Shown: positions 11,101-23,269 of the stretch, one piece after another | Position numbering within the stretch: the first letter of the stretch is position 1 | Layout: the number at the start of each line of letters is the position of its first letter | DNA from: Turritopsis dohrnii | Lineage: Eukaryota; Cnidaria; Hydrozoa; Anthoathecata; Oceaniidae | DNA length: 64,000 bases | Direction: 5' to 3' | Assembly (NCBI GenBank): GCA_027922465.2 | Contig: BQMF02000039.1 | Span: forward strand, 1,116,001-1,180,000 | Notes under the pieces: model-generated | The model's input: only the letters and a program-made list of their open reading frames with translations | Told to the model about the DNA's origin: nothing | The model's database searches: none | Program-made: the position numbers and the translations under genes

Positions 11101-11916
11101 ATAAATTTTCCTTTGTCTAGTATGAATGACACTGACAAAAAATTGGATATTAACACAGGAGAGCGAATCTGAGAGATATAAAAATTACAATAGAACGCAA
11201 ATTCGAATGTCAGGGAGTTAGTTTACAAGGTGTAGAAACTATCAAAAGAACAACACGAAAATGGTGTCAATCTACTCTTTTAATGCAATCATTGCCTCGA
11301 GGCTTTCATGTCTATAAAGAAACAACTTCCCTGACGAAATTTTCCCCTCTAAGGTACTCTCGTTTGGCAAGCGCAAAAGTTTTTCCGGCAAAAAAAAAAA
11401 GTAAACTGAGGAACCGCAAAAGTTTATTCCCGCAAAAAGGATTCATTTCTACGAACCGCAAAATGCAAAAATTTTGCGGTTCAGCTGAACCGCAAAACTT
11501 TCTTCCACAAACACTTTCTTCCTTTAAAGTATTAAAAAAGAAATCAAAATTCAAGGAAACTGTAAAGTTAAATTGCATAAGTGAACATGTCAAAAATACC
11601 TTTTCATCAATATCAGTTGAAAACTTTTTTAATTCTTGAATTCCCATTTGCAATTAGAATTTTCTGATAATTAAGAGTGGTTACAAAAACAGCAGTTTTA
11701 CTTACAAGTATCTTTTCGTTTAATAAATAGGTGTTTCTTTTCCCAAGATTTGTTGAAGAAATCATCAAGTGTATGTGGTACTATCAAAGAACTGAGAGAT
11801 TTTTCTGGTTTGGTGCAATCAAGTAGACCAACTTTTTCATCATTGTTATTTGAAGCATTTCTTTGTTTCTTGCTTGATTTCACATCACCGTTCGTGGAAA
11901 CTTTTCTTTTCACCAT
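8157..11916 (-). CDS. RIOX2: Ribosomal oxygenase 2 (MINA53-like JmjC protein), nine exons
   Basis: Coding exons are 11916-11706, 10747-10536, 10445-10326, 9735-9604, 9532-9432, 9356-9025, 8939-8773, 8605-8399 and 8318-8157. All have GT-AG borders and consistent phase, giving 547 residues. Members of this family are Fe(II)/2-oxoglutarate JmjC hydroxylases; human RIOX2 hydroxylates a histidine of ribosomal protein RPL27A in the nucleolus. The JmjC core has the HxD pair in 'GLAPHCDDVEIF' (His176, Asp178), 'PGDLLYFPRGTIHQA', and the third metal ligand in 'YSVHISIS' (His250). The dimerisation and winged-helix parts are recognisable from 'ASRLPPYGHQ' and 'VHSLNNPREAHMCG', which favour RIOX2 over RIOX1. 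The N-terminus is basic, like a nuclear signal. Exons 7 and 8 add Asp/Glu-rich inserts, making the protein longer than the human one (465 residues). A MITE occupies intron 1. Confidence 0.93.
10797..11530. mobile_element. Non-autonomous DNA element (MITE) in RIOX2 intron 1
   Basis: The left end ACTTTAAAGGAAGAAAGTGT and the inverse of the right end match over about 45 bp (one G/A change near position 26), and both continue into a 'GAAGAAAGTTTTGCGGTT' motif. ATT occurs on both sides (10794-10796 and 11531-11533) as a possible 3-bp duplication. There is no transposase. Internal words such as 'CCGCAAAAGTTT' recur at 45190-45290 and around 60040-61400, so this belongs to a dispersed family. Confidence 0.78.
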
Positions 11917-13945
11917 TATTTCTGAAGTGATGAAGCAAGGGCATTAATTTTATTCTAGATTGCTTAGTTAAAGGTCATCATTCTGATTACATCTTTCACT
12001 GCCTCAGGTCTCAGAAAGTGCCTGTGAGATCATTTCCAAAATAATAATCTATCAACAGAAATTATATCAGTCAAATATGCAGCAACAGCATTATTGCTGG
12101 TGTTAAGAATGTCCTTTATGATCAGATTTAATCTCAAATCTTATCATCCAATACAATCTTTTTTATTTGTGACTGATATTTGGAAGACATAGCATATTTC
12201 TTTATGCTAGGTTACATTTCTATGATAAATAATAGAATGGTCAGACCTTTTACTAATTCATCATTGACCTGCTTGTAATAAAAAAATACATCTTAGTTTC
12301 CAGGTCCCTTTACAATAACAATAACACAGGAAAAATTTAATCTGTTTTTCCACAAAGAGAAACTTGCGTGAGTAAATAACAATTCTGTTGGCTGGTTGGA
12401 CAATGTTTCCTCAAAAAATGTTTTAATACGCAAATATAAAGATTGAAAAAGTAGGTGTGTGACATCGCACCTTTGGGTAGTTAAGCAGCACAATCTATCA
12501 CGCTGCTACTGATTTACTGGGAAGTTTGCTTATAATGTGAACATGTTTCTGTTAAGTTTCTCTAGATATCAGGAGCATATATTTTCTAAATTAGTGATGA
12601 GTCCATAGGATTGCAATAAGTGAGTTTATTGAAGGAAAGACAGTATATACAAATTTCAAATATATTAAAAAGCTGTGTTAACATAATGAAAACTCACTTT
12701 TGAGACAATAATTACAGAAGTGAACTGCAATTTAACTGCATTTTAAATCAGCCTGGAATATTCTGAAGTTAAGATTAGTAAGTAATAAATTCATAAGTTG
12801 CTATCACATATTAAATTTTCATATTGATCCTACATACTGATTAAGTCTTACCTTCCAAGTATATAATACAATGAGGACTTTTCCTGTGGCTTCGACCCTG
12901 GCCTTCCTTATCGAATGTGAATTATGTATTTCACGTGGTGAGATATTTTTTCCCGCTCATGATGTGATTGGCCAAAACAGTTTTTGTGGCCAATTTACAT
13001 TGAGATTCTTCAAGATTAAAATCAAGAATAAAAAGGAACAGGAACTTAAAATTGAAAAAGTGCATATAATATTTTTCCATGCTAATGATTTCTGTTGTAT
13101 ATAGTTTTGAGGTATCCACCTTAATCAACACTCGAAATGAAACTAATCAACACTCGAAATGAAACTAAACCGGTTCTTAAAACTTCACCCTAATGTAAAC
13201 CGGCAACAAAGAAATTGCACAATGGCAGACTGCATGCTGTTGCTGCCATTTTTGTAAGAAAAATAGGCACTGTGAGGCTCACAAGATGAACTCTCTTGGC
13301 TAAACCTTTTATGTTCTGTTTCATATAAATTTTCAAGCGGTATTGCGATATTGCACGTCTTTCGTACCCTCCAATTTTTCCAAATTTTATCCCTACAGTA
13401 TACTGATTAACTAGCTTAAGAAATCATAACGAAGGAAGACATAGTAGCCCATAGTAGCCATTTTTGCTACAATGTTTGTTTACATGTCATTTTGAGCCAC
13501 TTTGATGACATCATCATTGTATGATACACGTGTGATTTTTATAAGAAACTAGTGACAGGCCCTAGTATTGACAGTTTCTAATTTCTTTTGTGTTTTTAGT
13601 ACTGAAAGTTTCTTAATTTGTTTCTAAAATTTGAACTAGATATTTTATAAAACTCGAAATTGACAATCGAATTCCCATTTGAAATTTTTAACCGTGTTCA
13701 CACAACGAAACTGACAACGCATGAAAAATAAATAAATAAATAAATAAAAGTATGTTTAAGTAAAAGTATGTTTATACATCAATTGAAATTCTATGAAAGT
13801 GTTTAATTTTATGGAGACGTAAAATACTCAGTTTCTTAATTTTTTGCAGCTGAAAACATTCAGTACAAAAAGTTTATTAACGATTTTGAAATCCAGTATA
13901 ATGGTTTCTTATAAACGAGTTTCTTATAAAAGACAGTACGTGTAT
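11917..13945. other. Intergenic region upstream of RIOX2
   Basis: This holds the presumed promoter side of RIOX2 (- strand). It has no supported gene. A 22-bp word (AATCAACACTCGAAATGAAA + CT) is present as two tandem copies at about 13122-13166, and there is an (AAAT)n run near 13726-13747. The rest shows nothing identifiable. Confidence 0.5.
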
Positions 13946-14427
13946 CAGTTAGGTACATATCTCTAAAATGGAAATAATTTCCATATGGGGAAAGAGTTTC
14001 CAGATAAGGAAAGTTCCAATACAAATAAGGAAATTTTTTCTGGTGCTCATATTGACTTTCTTGCTCCATGTTTTTAGCACTATCAACGCAACGACAAAAG
14101 CGACCACGAGTTTGCAAAGCTTAGTCTACCATTATGGTTCGGTTGTTTCCAAATCTGGAAATCCTATCAAAAAAGAGTCGTTCTTTGAATTTCTTCGGTA
14201 GATTTCTTTACACCTCCGGATAAAAGTTCACATATCTCCCAACTATTGTTTTAATCTTCGATTTAAATGGTCGGTCTTCAGCGCGCAACTTCGGAAATGG
14301 AAAAACGTGTTTTTGATTTCCATTTCTGGAAATAATTTCCTTATTTGAGCCTTAGTTTTTTTTCCTTATCTGGAAATTCTTTCCTCATATGGAAATTATT
14401 TCCGTTTTAGAGATATGTACCAGACTG
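13946..14427. mobile_element. MITE with long inverted termini, 482 bp
   Basis: The left arm (CAGTTAGGTACATATCTCTA, then AAATGGAAATAATTTCCATA) and the inverse of the right arm (CAGTCTGGTACATATCTCTA, then AAACGGAAATAATTTCCATA) match for at least 60 bp with few changes. TAT on both sides could be a 3-bp duplication, although the right flank is a TA microsatellite. There is no transposase. The open frames inside it are artefacts of the repeat. Confidence 0.72.
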
Positions 14428-14795
14428 TATATATATATATTTAAGCTGCACAATTTTGCAATGCTAAGGTTAGTTGTTATCTGGTCCTGGTCAGGTCAGG
14501 ATGTTAGTCAACCTCAGTCAACGTAAATCTAACATTCACATAACTTTACTTATCATCACATTAGGGTTAGATTTTTCACTTAGACTTTTTTTACACTTAG
14601 ATTTTTCACTTAGATTTTCAGGATCTGTAATTTATTTTCAAATATTTATGTGTTCTTTATCATTTTCAGTTTGACAATTGAAGGAGTTGAACCAATTCAA
14701 AAATAGTGTGACAAAAAAATTGATTTTTTGGACATTTTAGTAAAATCTCAATATCTGGGTTATTTGAAGCAATCAGGTTGAAACTTAACAGAAGT

Positions 14796-15206
14796 GTGGG
14801 TTATGTCAATGCTAGTAGTTTAAAATGGACGAAAAAGTTAAATTTTGGGGGTTACATTAAAATATGTACCTTTATAATTTGTAACCCACAAAACTTTATA
14901 AAAAAGCTGGAGACAATAAACGATCTTTTCAGAAAACTAGGTCCAAAAAAATATTGACTTTTAAAAAATTAACCCACATTTTTTGTAATGTTATTGATGA
15001 GTTAACCCACAAAAATTGCCTCTATATGAAACTTTGATCTATATATATTTGACCGATTCCCATGTTGTTGTTTTTTCAATAACTTCTTTTTTTAAATGGA
15101 ATATCAGCTAAAGATATTAGGTTATACTGTAACCCACATGCCATTGTAACCCACAAAACTATACATAAAGTAATTGTTCGTATAATTGCTTTGAGTAACC
15201 CACACT
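14796..15206. repeat. Cluster of seven TAACCCACA motifs
   Basis: TAACCCACA occurs six times on the + strand (near 14880, 14979, 15000, 15131, 15148 and 15197) and once on the - strand (near 14796), usually followed by A/T-rich bases. The spacing is irregular, so this is not a simple tandem repeat. The stretch 14428-15872 otherwise contains no gene I can support. Confidence 0.6.
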
Positions 15207-15872
15207 TTTCTAAAACTATATTTTTGAGCAGCTAAATAACAGAGCTTTTCTGTTATTATTATTGTTATATATTTATTCGGTAAAGAAGGTCATTTACAAC
15301 TGGCAGTGACGGACACTGATGTGAACTTTAAATTTTTAGTGTAACCCTTTTATGAACAGTGGCCACTTATTATATGGGTGAGATTGGAAAATTAAAAAAA
15401 TGTCACAAATCCTGTGGTAATTTTTGAACCTGTTCAGTTACAAACATTGCCTACTTTTTCAATCACCCAACTCAATTAGACCACACCACATGATTCTGAT
15501 TTTGATTCTCAAGTAAACAACTCAAGAAGTTAACAAGTCCTACTGTTGTGTTTGTTCTACAAATTCTTAGTAGCTCTATGTGCAAGGATAACCTAGGAAA
15601 AAACCTCAAAAAAAATCCTAACCAGGATTTCAACCAGCAACTTGCAAATCGATCTGCTTGTCAGACACTTGTTGTCTCATCTCAATATAAAGCAATAAAA
15701 GCACCACTGACATTACATTTAAGAACAAAACAATTCTGTGAAACATTATATTTATGGTATCAATCAACTAAATATTATTTTCTTTATCTGAACAATTTGT
15801 TTATTTTTATTCTAGCTTGTTATGTAGCTTAATCTGCTTTTGCATGGATTATATTTCATTCATGATACCTCA

Positions 15873-17073
15873 ATGGCATATGATCCTAGACAGTGGGCAA
15901 GTTACAATAAACTTTATGATGAGAAAGAACGAAACAGTTATTCACCATTATACAATGATAACAATGACATAGTGAATAATGAAGCATACTCCCCAGTCAG
16001 CTATTATGATCGATCAGATAACAACGTTGCAAGACCAACACATAATGTCACTGAATATGACCCTTGTGCACCTGCCATTGATACAAGGGATGATGAAATG
16101 ACGAATCAGCATTTGGATTATGAGAAACCAGACCCAAGGAAACTGGATCGTTACATAACAGTTCTTCAAAAACTTATTCGGCCATTAGCTTCGTAAGATT
16201 CTTTGTTATGATCTCACTTTTTACTGATGGTATATCACGAATTCTCATCCAACTTGAAAATGTTCTTTTTCACGTAGGGAATACAAGAAAAAATTACCTT
16301 ATGATGTGATTTGTCAACTTGCACATTCTGTGTTAGATGGGACAGTATTTGAAATATCCAAAGGGTTGCAAGATATACAGAAAATCACAGAGAAAAACTT
16401 GTCAGCAAAAAGAAATAAACTGTTAAATGAACACAAGCGTAAGTTGAATGTTTTACAATTTTGATGTGCTCTGTATATATCATGAGCAAAACTACAAAGA
16501 CTATAACCTACTGTGTACTGTAGTTGTATTAAGTTACTACCTTAAAAAATGTTACAAGCTTTTGAAGTGTGTGTGTTCTCCTAGAAAAGAAGTCTGAACT
16601 AAAGAAACAACATCAAAAAGACATAGAAAAGTCTCAAAGCAAGCCACATCAGATATTAGTTTATGAGAAACGACATAGAAAAGAAATGGAGGTGATGTTA
16701 TGTCTGCACCAAATGAACGACTTACACTTAAAATATTGTTTTTATTAATGATTTTTTTAATAGAAACTTGAAGAAGAATGGCAGAAACAATTGTCCGCTC
16801 TAGATCAGAAGTTGATACTTGAACTTGATCAGTTAATGTCAGACCAACAAGCAACATTACAGGTGCACCAACTATTCTTATTTATGCTTATTGATGAGAT
16901 CTTTTGATTGGATGAAAACAAGTCAACTGTTTCATTATCATTTCATTAATGCCATTCCCTGTCTTGATATTTAGCGTGCTGGTTTACCTTTGTTCTACAT
17001 CACGAACACTCCAGAAGATATTCAATTGCAGATGTATATCCTTGATTTTATCATGAAGTTAGCCGCTGATTAA
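15873..17073 (+). CDS. DGCR6: DGCR6 homologue, five exons
   Basis: Exons are 15873-16192, 16278-16438, 16585-16691, 16764-16862 and 16975-17073, with GT-AG introns and a total of 786 bases (261 residues). The diagnostic DGCR6/gonadal core is present: 'LAHSVLDGTVFEISKGLQDI', a charged coiled coil, 'ALDQKLILELDQLMSDQQ', and 'GLPFFYITNTPEDIQLQMYI' near the C-terminus. The biochemical role of this family is poorly defined; human DGCR6 lies in the 22q11 deletion region. The first exon adds about 100 acidic, Asn/Tyr-rich residues that the roughly 200-residue vertebrate protein lacks. The start is uncertain: an in-frame ATG at 15840 would add 11 residues. Its neighbours are transposons, so there is no useful context. 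Confidence 0.92.
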
Positions 17074-19081
17074 GATAGATGAAGTCAATTGATCTTATGA
17101 AGCTTCCATGATGTGATGATGCAGTAGTTCTTCAACTGTTTGATGAAGCCAGTGAGGGTGGTCATGATGGTATTCAGATATCTGATTGTGTGCAATAATG
17201 TTATCGAAAGGAAACAAAAAATGTTCCTGTGGAACATGTAAAGCATTGATGGAATGAAAAGGCTTGGAAGATCTTGCTGAACTTTGAAACTTTTGGGTTA
17301 TTTTTAGAGTTATTCACATCCTTTTTATAATTTATGTAGTTATGAGTTGATACAAAAAAAGAAAAGTTTTCCAGTTGAGACGCTGTTTCTGCTGTAGAGG
17401 TGTTTGTGAACACCTGATTCACTTTGTTGTTCATATTGCAATAATTAATACAGCTCTGTAGTTTTTAGTATCAAAGTAGGTAATATGGCGATTGGCTGGA
17501 AAGAATTGTGCATTTACCAAGACTTTCTTCGATGAGAATTGTTGTATCATGCAGAAAGCTCGAATCATTTTCGAATATTGAAATAATGTTAATTGATTGT
17601 GTGATAATGTAATAATTGTAACTATAACAACAGCAAAGACGACAGTAGCGTTAATCGTATTTCTTGTAAAAAAACCTGTCTTTCAGAAATGAAGCATACA
17701 TCTGGTCTTCGTTTTTGTTATTTTGTCGGGGTTTTTTTAAGAGCAGTATTTAGTTTGTGCAAATGAATGAAAGAAGTTCACTCTGGAAAGTCAAAACTAG
17801 CATGGAAAGATGTTTTTAAAAAGTTATACGAATGCGCTCAAAGGAGAAGTAAGTGGTTAAAAAAACACTTTATAAATCTAAAATCTTTTTTGTAAACAAA
17901 TTATTTGCTATAATAGGAAAAGGTAAAGAGGAACGTTTTCGGACGAACCGTTCACGAAGGACGACTATGTTGTTGGCAAGGCAACTAATAACAACGACGA
18001 AGCTGACACATTCTCTTCTTTCGGTGCGCTGCGAGTATTCACTAATTGAAAAACAAATTTGCCGATGACACGATTTATTTTGCATGAAAGCAACTTCAAC
18101 AAATAGGAGATATGCGAATTTCTCGTTGAAATTTTGAATGCAGCGAAAATGAAAACAGAAAATGCTTTTTGAAACTGCAAAACGGCTGTCATCAAACATT
18201 GGAGACCTCCGTATTCTTTTGTAGGAAATTCATCAAACTGGTAGCATATATAAGCATACATCATTAACTTTAAACGATGATTTTAAAAAATCGTACAAGA
18301 AAGAAAGAAGCTACAATATACTCGAACCTTCTTCATGTTTTCGCTTCCTAGTAATTAAATGGGGAGGTGGATATTGCAAAAAATTTTCTTAAACATGTCC
18401 CTCTGCTTGTCTGAAATTTTCTTGTACATCATTATAAAATAGTTTTGTCTTGATCGAGACTGGTGTTGCTTTATTGAAACAGGCACCGCGCAAGCACTGC
18501 GACGTGGAATTTTCGAGTTTGACGTCAGCGAAATCTAAGAAAGTTGTCGTAGAGAAGAGAACGGCGATAGTGATGTTGCTCTTCATTGACATTTTTGTAT
18601 AATTTGAACATATATTTTGTGTAAAACACACAATTTCATCTCTTGTTTTAGGAAGAGAAAACATCATTTGTTGCAAGTTTTTTTTTTATCCCACTTTTTG
18701 TGATAAACGCCGCGCTCTAATGAACGCCGCAGCCAAAAGCTGGAATTTGTAATAAACGCCGTGGCCGGCCGCCGTACAAAAACATGAAATGAAGATAAAA
18801 ACTAGAAGCCCTTTAGGTATGGTTGTTCAAATGTAGCAATATTCTAATGAAATATGAATTTATTATAAAACAAACTATATATTCTTTGTTCTATAATATT
18901 TTTAGATATTTTCATTTTTTTGTTACAATATTTTTAAAATTTATCGAATTGATGAATTGTAAATACATAATATATACAATATTGTGTTTTTGTCTCTTTC
19001 ATAATATATGGTCAATAAAATTGAAACGCAGATTACTGTCTGGTCTGCATTTTAGCTAGTAATGAATAGAAACGATACGAA
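17074..19081. other. Intergenic, no gene recognised
   Basis: This is AT-rich sequence downstream of DGCR6. Open frames at 17853-18264 on both strands lack domains and overlap one another. A short G/C-rich patch at about 18705-18775 repeats the word 'AAACGCCG', possibly a decayed element end. I see nothing else. Confidence 0.5.
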
Positions 19082-21035
19082 GTGTTCATGTTCAGCAGAA
19101 AAATGGCGGAACTTGAGCTGACAGTAGGCAGCGTAGAATCTTTTTTTGAAGATTTGTCCATTTTAGTAGATAACATTTGTCATAGGGAAACAAATGATTG
19201 TGATTTATTGTCCCTCAAAGAAAAAATAGATATATCACTTTCTTTCCTCAATTATCTCACCAATGCATTGCCAAGGTCAAGAGTGAAAGTATTTCCATTG
19301 CTACGTCAAATGGAAGTTTTTGCTGTGGAAATATAAAGATCATTGTTAAATGCAGATGATCAAATTAGCATATATACGACAACAGTGTCAACAACTTCAA
19401 TCCAAAGTCCAGGTAGACCTAAAATAAAAATTGATGAAGGTGTATTACTATATTTCAGACAATTAGGCTTTAATTGGAAGGAAATTAGTGAACTTTTGCT
19501 TGTTTCACGTTGGACTCAGTGGCGGATCTAGAGGTATGTCGAAATTTGTGTAGGAGAGCATTAACATAATTTGTGAATTCAATTTATATTACCAATGGGA
19601 TTATTTGAACGCTTTTCTTTTATGGTTAGATTGCGAACACTCTTCTACACAAATTTCGACATACCTCTAGATCCGCCACTGGGACTATTGCACGGAGAGT
19701 AACAGAGTTTGGACTGAATGATGTCACCGGATATTCAGATATTACTGATGAAGAACTCGATGATATCATTAATAATTTTCGTGGAACTCATGGTTTAGCT
19801 GCTGGCAGATCTATTGTCCTTGGACATCTTAAATCAGTAGGAATACGGGTCCAACAGCGACGAGTAACTGCGAGTCTTGCAAGAATCGATCCACAAGCTT
19901 CCCGTACACGTTGGGCAGTCTTAATTAAAAGAAGAAAATATTCTGTTCCGGCGCCAAATAGCCTTTGGCATATAGATGGGCATCACAGCCTTATAAATTG
20001 GGGTTTTGTCATACATGGATGCATCGATGGCAATTCTCGTTTGGTAACCTTCCTAAAATGCAGTTGTAATAATAGGAAAGAGACAGTGCTGACTTTGTTT
20101 GAGGAAGCCATCAGTAATTTCGGAATACCGTCAAGAGTAAGAACTGACAAAGGCGGGGAAAATGTCTTAGTTTGGAGGAGAATGGAAGAGCTAAGAGGTA
20201 TTGTTTATATTAATTCAAGTAAGCCATTTCTGCGTTAGATGTTGGATTAGCAACAATTAACAGCAAACTAATGACCAACGACGAGTACTTCATTTTATGT
20301 GTTCTTGAATCAAGATTTCAATCTTTCGAAATGTTGTTTAGGTGAAAATCGGGATAGTTTTTTAGCTGGGTCATCAGTTCATAACCAGCGAATTGAAAGG
20401 TTATGGAGAGACGTATGGAATTACGTTTCTTGCAACTTCTACTACACATTCCAAGCTCTTGAAGAGCAAGGTAAAGTTTTAAGTCATGTGCATCTTATTT
20501 TAGCATCCAAATATGAATATGGCATTCATTTTTTGCGATTGGGTTCGTGAGGATTTAAATGTACTCCTTACCTCCTACCATGTTCATTGAAAATGCCCTA
20601 CTTTTAGGTCTTCTACAGCTGGATAACCTGGTTCATATGTTCATCCTTCAATACATATACCTGCCCAGAATTAATCATGTAATAAAAAGTTTCGTCAATG
20701 GATGGAACGCTCATCCAGTAAGGTCTATGAAAAATTGGTCGCCGCGTAAAGTATGGTCAAATGGAATGTTGGATCTCAGAAACTCAAGGCTAAATCATGT
20801 TTCTGAATTTCAAAATGACGCCATCAGTCAAGAAGAATTACTTTGGTATGGTATGGACTGGTCATCACCATCACCAACAGATAATGGTTTATCAACGGTA
20901 GACGTTGTTGAAGTCGAATGTCCGTTAAGTAATGAAACTTACAATAGCCTCTCAGAAGAAATTGATACATTGGCTATTTCTAATTCGTTTGGCACTGATC
21001 TTTACATGAGAGCATTGGAACTAGTTTCAAATTAG
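19082..21035 (+). pseudogene. Integrase-core transposase-like gene with two introns, broken
   Basis: Coding parts are 19082-19516, 19687-20197, 20342-20470 and 20608-21035. The last three are joined by clean GT-AG introns (20198-20341 and 20471-20607) in consistent phase. The triad is complete: 'SLWHIDGHHSLINW', 'SRVRTDKGGEN' and 'SVHNQRIERLWRD'. The N-terminal half includes a helix-turn-helix ('SPGRPKIKIDEG...FNWKEISELLLVSRW'). Two lesions break it: an in-frame TAA at 19334-19336 and a 165-bp MITE inserted after codon 145 (19517-19681). This family of intron-bearing integrase-like proteins is abundant in cnidarians and fish. I could not find terminal repeats around it, so the host element is undefined. 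A recently inactivated domesticated copy is a less likely alternative. Confidence 0.82.
19517..19681. mobile_element. 165-bp MITE (hAT-like termini) inside transposase coding sequence
   Basis: The termini CAGTGGCGGATCTAGAGGTA and their inverse are identical for 37 bp at both ends. GGACT flanks both sides (19512-19516 and 19682-19686) as a 5-bp duplication. Removing the element plus one duplication restores the codon order Trp-Thr-Ile-Ala. The perfect arms indicate a recent insertion. The CAGTGGCGG terminus suggests the hAT group; the 5-bp duplication is shorter than the usual eight. Confidence 0.88.
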
Positions 21036-21652
21036 TTGTCTGTTCTTATGTATTTTCTTTGTTGATAAAAGATACACCGCACAACAAAATCAAAGGTAGT
21101 TTTAGATAAGGAAAAAGCGTTAAAAGCGTACAAGGTTTCTTTCAAGTCCAGGATAAAAAAGCCACAAAAAACAGCATCTTCACTGCCGTGTGTAACAAAA
21201 TATATATTCAACTGTATTGCATGAACAAAACATACAAGAAAACAAAACATCAAAAAGAAACGAAAAACTTTGACGCATAAAGTAAGTAACAAAAATATAA
21301 ACGTATATATATTATAAAAGTAGTCTAAACATTGACTATTATCTGTGATAATCTCCCGAGTTCGAAGAACACAAAAAAGTACTAATGTACTGATTTTTTA
21401 TTGATATGTATTGTTTGTAAATTTGAGACAGGCTTCTATAAAGTTGAGTAATCTCATTTGGAATCTTTACTAAAGGCGTTTTCTGAAGATTTAAAGCTTG
21501 TAAAAACCAAAAATAATAATCATAAAACAAAATCAAAAATAACGAAACAGTAGCCTCCAAAAAACCTCTGTATACGTCAGCAGTTTAGTGAGTTATATGG
21601 GATTCATAACATAATTGAAATTTAAGATCTTTTTATGTCAGTTACTATAGGT
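21036..21652. other. Convergent intergenic region and HECT gene 3' flank
   Basis: The region lies between the + strand transposase stop and the - strand HECT stop. There are no domains in the short open frames (21032-21292 and 21339-21560). I see no terminal repeat that would close the transposase element. Confidence 0.45.
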
Positions 21653-22569
21653 TCAAATGGAAGTAAAATGTGCCTTAGATAGGCATATAGCTGCTTGTAA
21701 TGCATCCGAAAAAGCTTCATAATCATCAAGGATCGGACATTCCAGTTTAAATGTACATGTGCCACCAAAAAACCCATTGCGTTGACCAAATGAAATAGTA
21801 ATTGGTTTTCTCGGTAAGAATTTACTTCCAGAAAAGTACAACACAAAATTTTGAAGTACTTCTGAAGATGCCTCATTAATAAATTTTCTCAAAACATCCT
21901 TCCCAGCTTGTGGACTGTTTTCCTCATATTCAATCAAGTTAAATAGATCCACTGAATTGTACTGGCTTTTCCCAGTGAACATTTCTTTATATAAATCCGG
22001 ATGTGATATTAGTTGCTCCAATACATTTAGGACTTGCAAACCTTTTCTCAATTGGTCCATCACCACTTTTCTTTTGCTGAGAACAAAGTGCACCATGATA
22101 GACTGTGCAACCTGCATAGCATTATTTTTCTAAAATGAGTACAACTAAATGCATATACCTACAATAAAATGTCTAGTCTAAACCTTTAGATATATTAAGA
22201 CCTGAATAAAAACATCTTTCAATGGGAATCACTCAGCATTTCATAACTTGAAGTTCAATTGTGTGGGTTTTTTTAATGTGCAAAATGTTTTTAGAATAAC
22301 ATACATGTCTTTTTAACAAAGGCAATGTAAGTTTTCAAAAAAAAATTCCCAGCCTCTTAATGATTTAGGCACCCTCTTGTAAAAGCAGCCGAGAGCAAAG
22401 ACAGAGCAGTAATATTGACAAGAAAAGTACTATACATAAAACAATTTCCTTACAGTTAGTATACAATGTTGTTCGCATTCTTGCAAAATGTATTCCTCTT
22501 CTGAATCTAACTCTTTAAAATTACTCTCTTCATACAACTGAAAATGAAAAAAAAAAAAAAAAAATTATA

Positions 22570-23269
22570 TACCGTCTTCGTGTCTAATTACGGACAGCCT
22601 TTGTAATTACGGACATCAAAATGTAAACAAACATTCTTGTCACGAAAATAGACATGCGTTCTTGCCAAGTTCACCACGTATAACTGAATAAAATGTTTTA
22701 TGAAACAGAGCAATCCAATAGAGAGCAATTAGCACTAACACTTGAAGAATAATAGACCGTGAAAATCATAATGGCCTATATTTCAATACTCAGTAAAAAG
22801 TGTCCTCCCCCACTGTGATTGACGTACAAAAACTTTATTTATTTGACTTGTTTTATGATAATTAACTTTCTAAAAGCATGATCTAAAAACATTTTCATTC
22901 CTCTCAATTCATTTTTAAACATAAATTTTCGACCTGTCGATATTTCATGACGGAGGTGGCCATTATTATTTTTTATCCGTAAATATGGCTACCATAGTAC
23001 ACACGGAGCTCATAAAAATACGCATGATTCTCAAGAGGGCGCAGTCTATTTCAAATCTTTAAAGTTTAGAAAAATAAATTCTAAATGGCATATTGGTAAT
23101 TTTCTCTAGCGTTCAAATAAATTTAATTATCTCTCTCTGAAGTTTGTTTTATTACAGTTTGGTTGACAGTACGTGATGTGCCGTGTTTTTAATTTACAGA
23201 CGGTTGGAATTATGTTTTGATCATGTCCGTAATTACCAAGGCTGTCCGTAATTAGACACGAAGACGGTA
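22570..23269. mobile_element. 700-bp TA-flanked MITE, copy 1 (HECT gene intron)
   Basis: The copy is bounded by TA and begins CCGTCTTCGTGTCTAATTAC; the right end is its inverse, ending in TA at 23269. The TIR includes two copies of GTCCGTAATTA. By eye it is the exact reverse complement of the copy at 24418-25117. There is no transposase. The TA target suggests a Tc1/mariner-type mobiliser. Confidence 0.92.

Noticed and set aside
11312..11653. Open - strand frame upstream of RIOX2 exon 2 (MQMGIQELKKFSTDIDEK...) as an extra RIOX2 exon
   Set aside because: Exon 1 joins exon 2 directly in phase (T-S-F-Y-Q), whereas including this frame creates stop codons at the possible acceptors; most of it overlaps the MITE.
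15548..15832. Possible upstream exon of DGCR6
   Set aside because: No similarity to the family and no suitable donor joined to 15840; a stop precedes the DGCR6 start.
17870..18264. Overlapping ORFs on both strands as a small gene
   Set aside because: No domain, no start or splice context, and typical of random AT-rich sequence.
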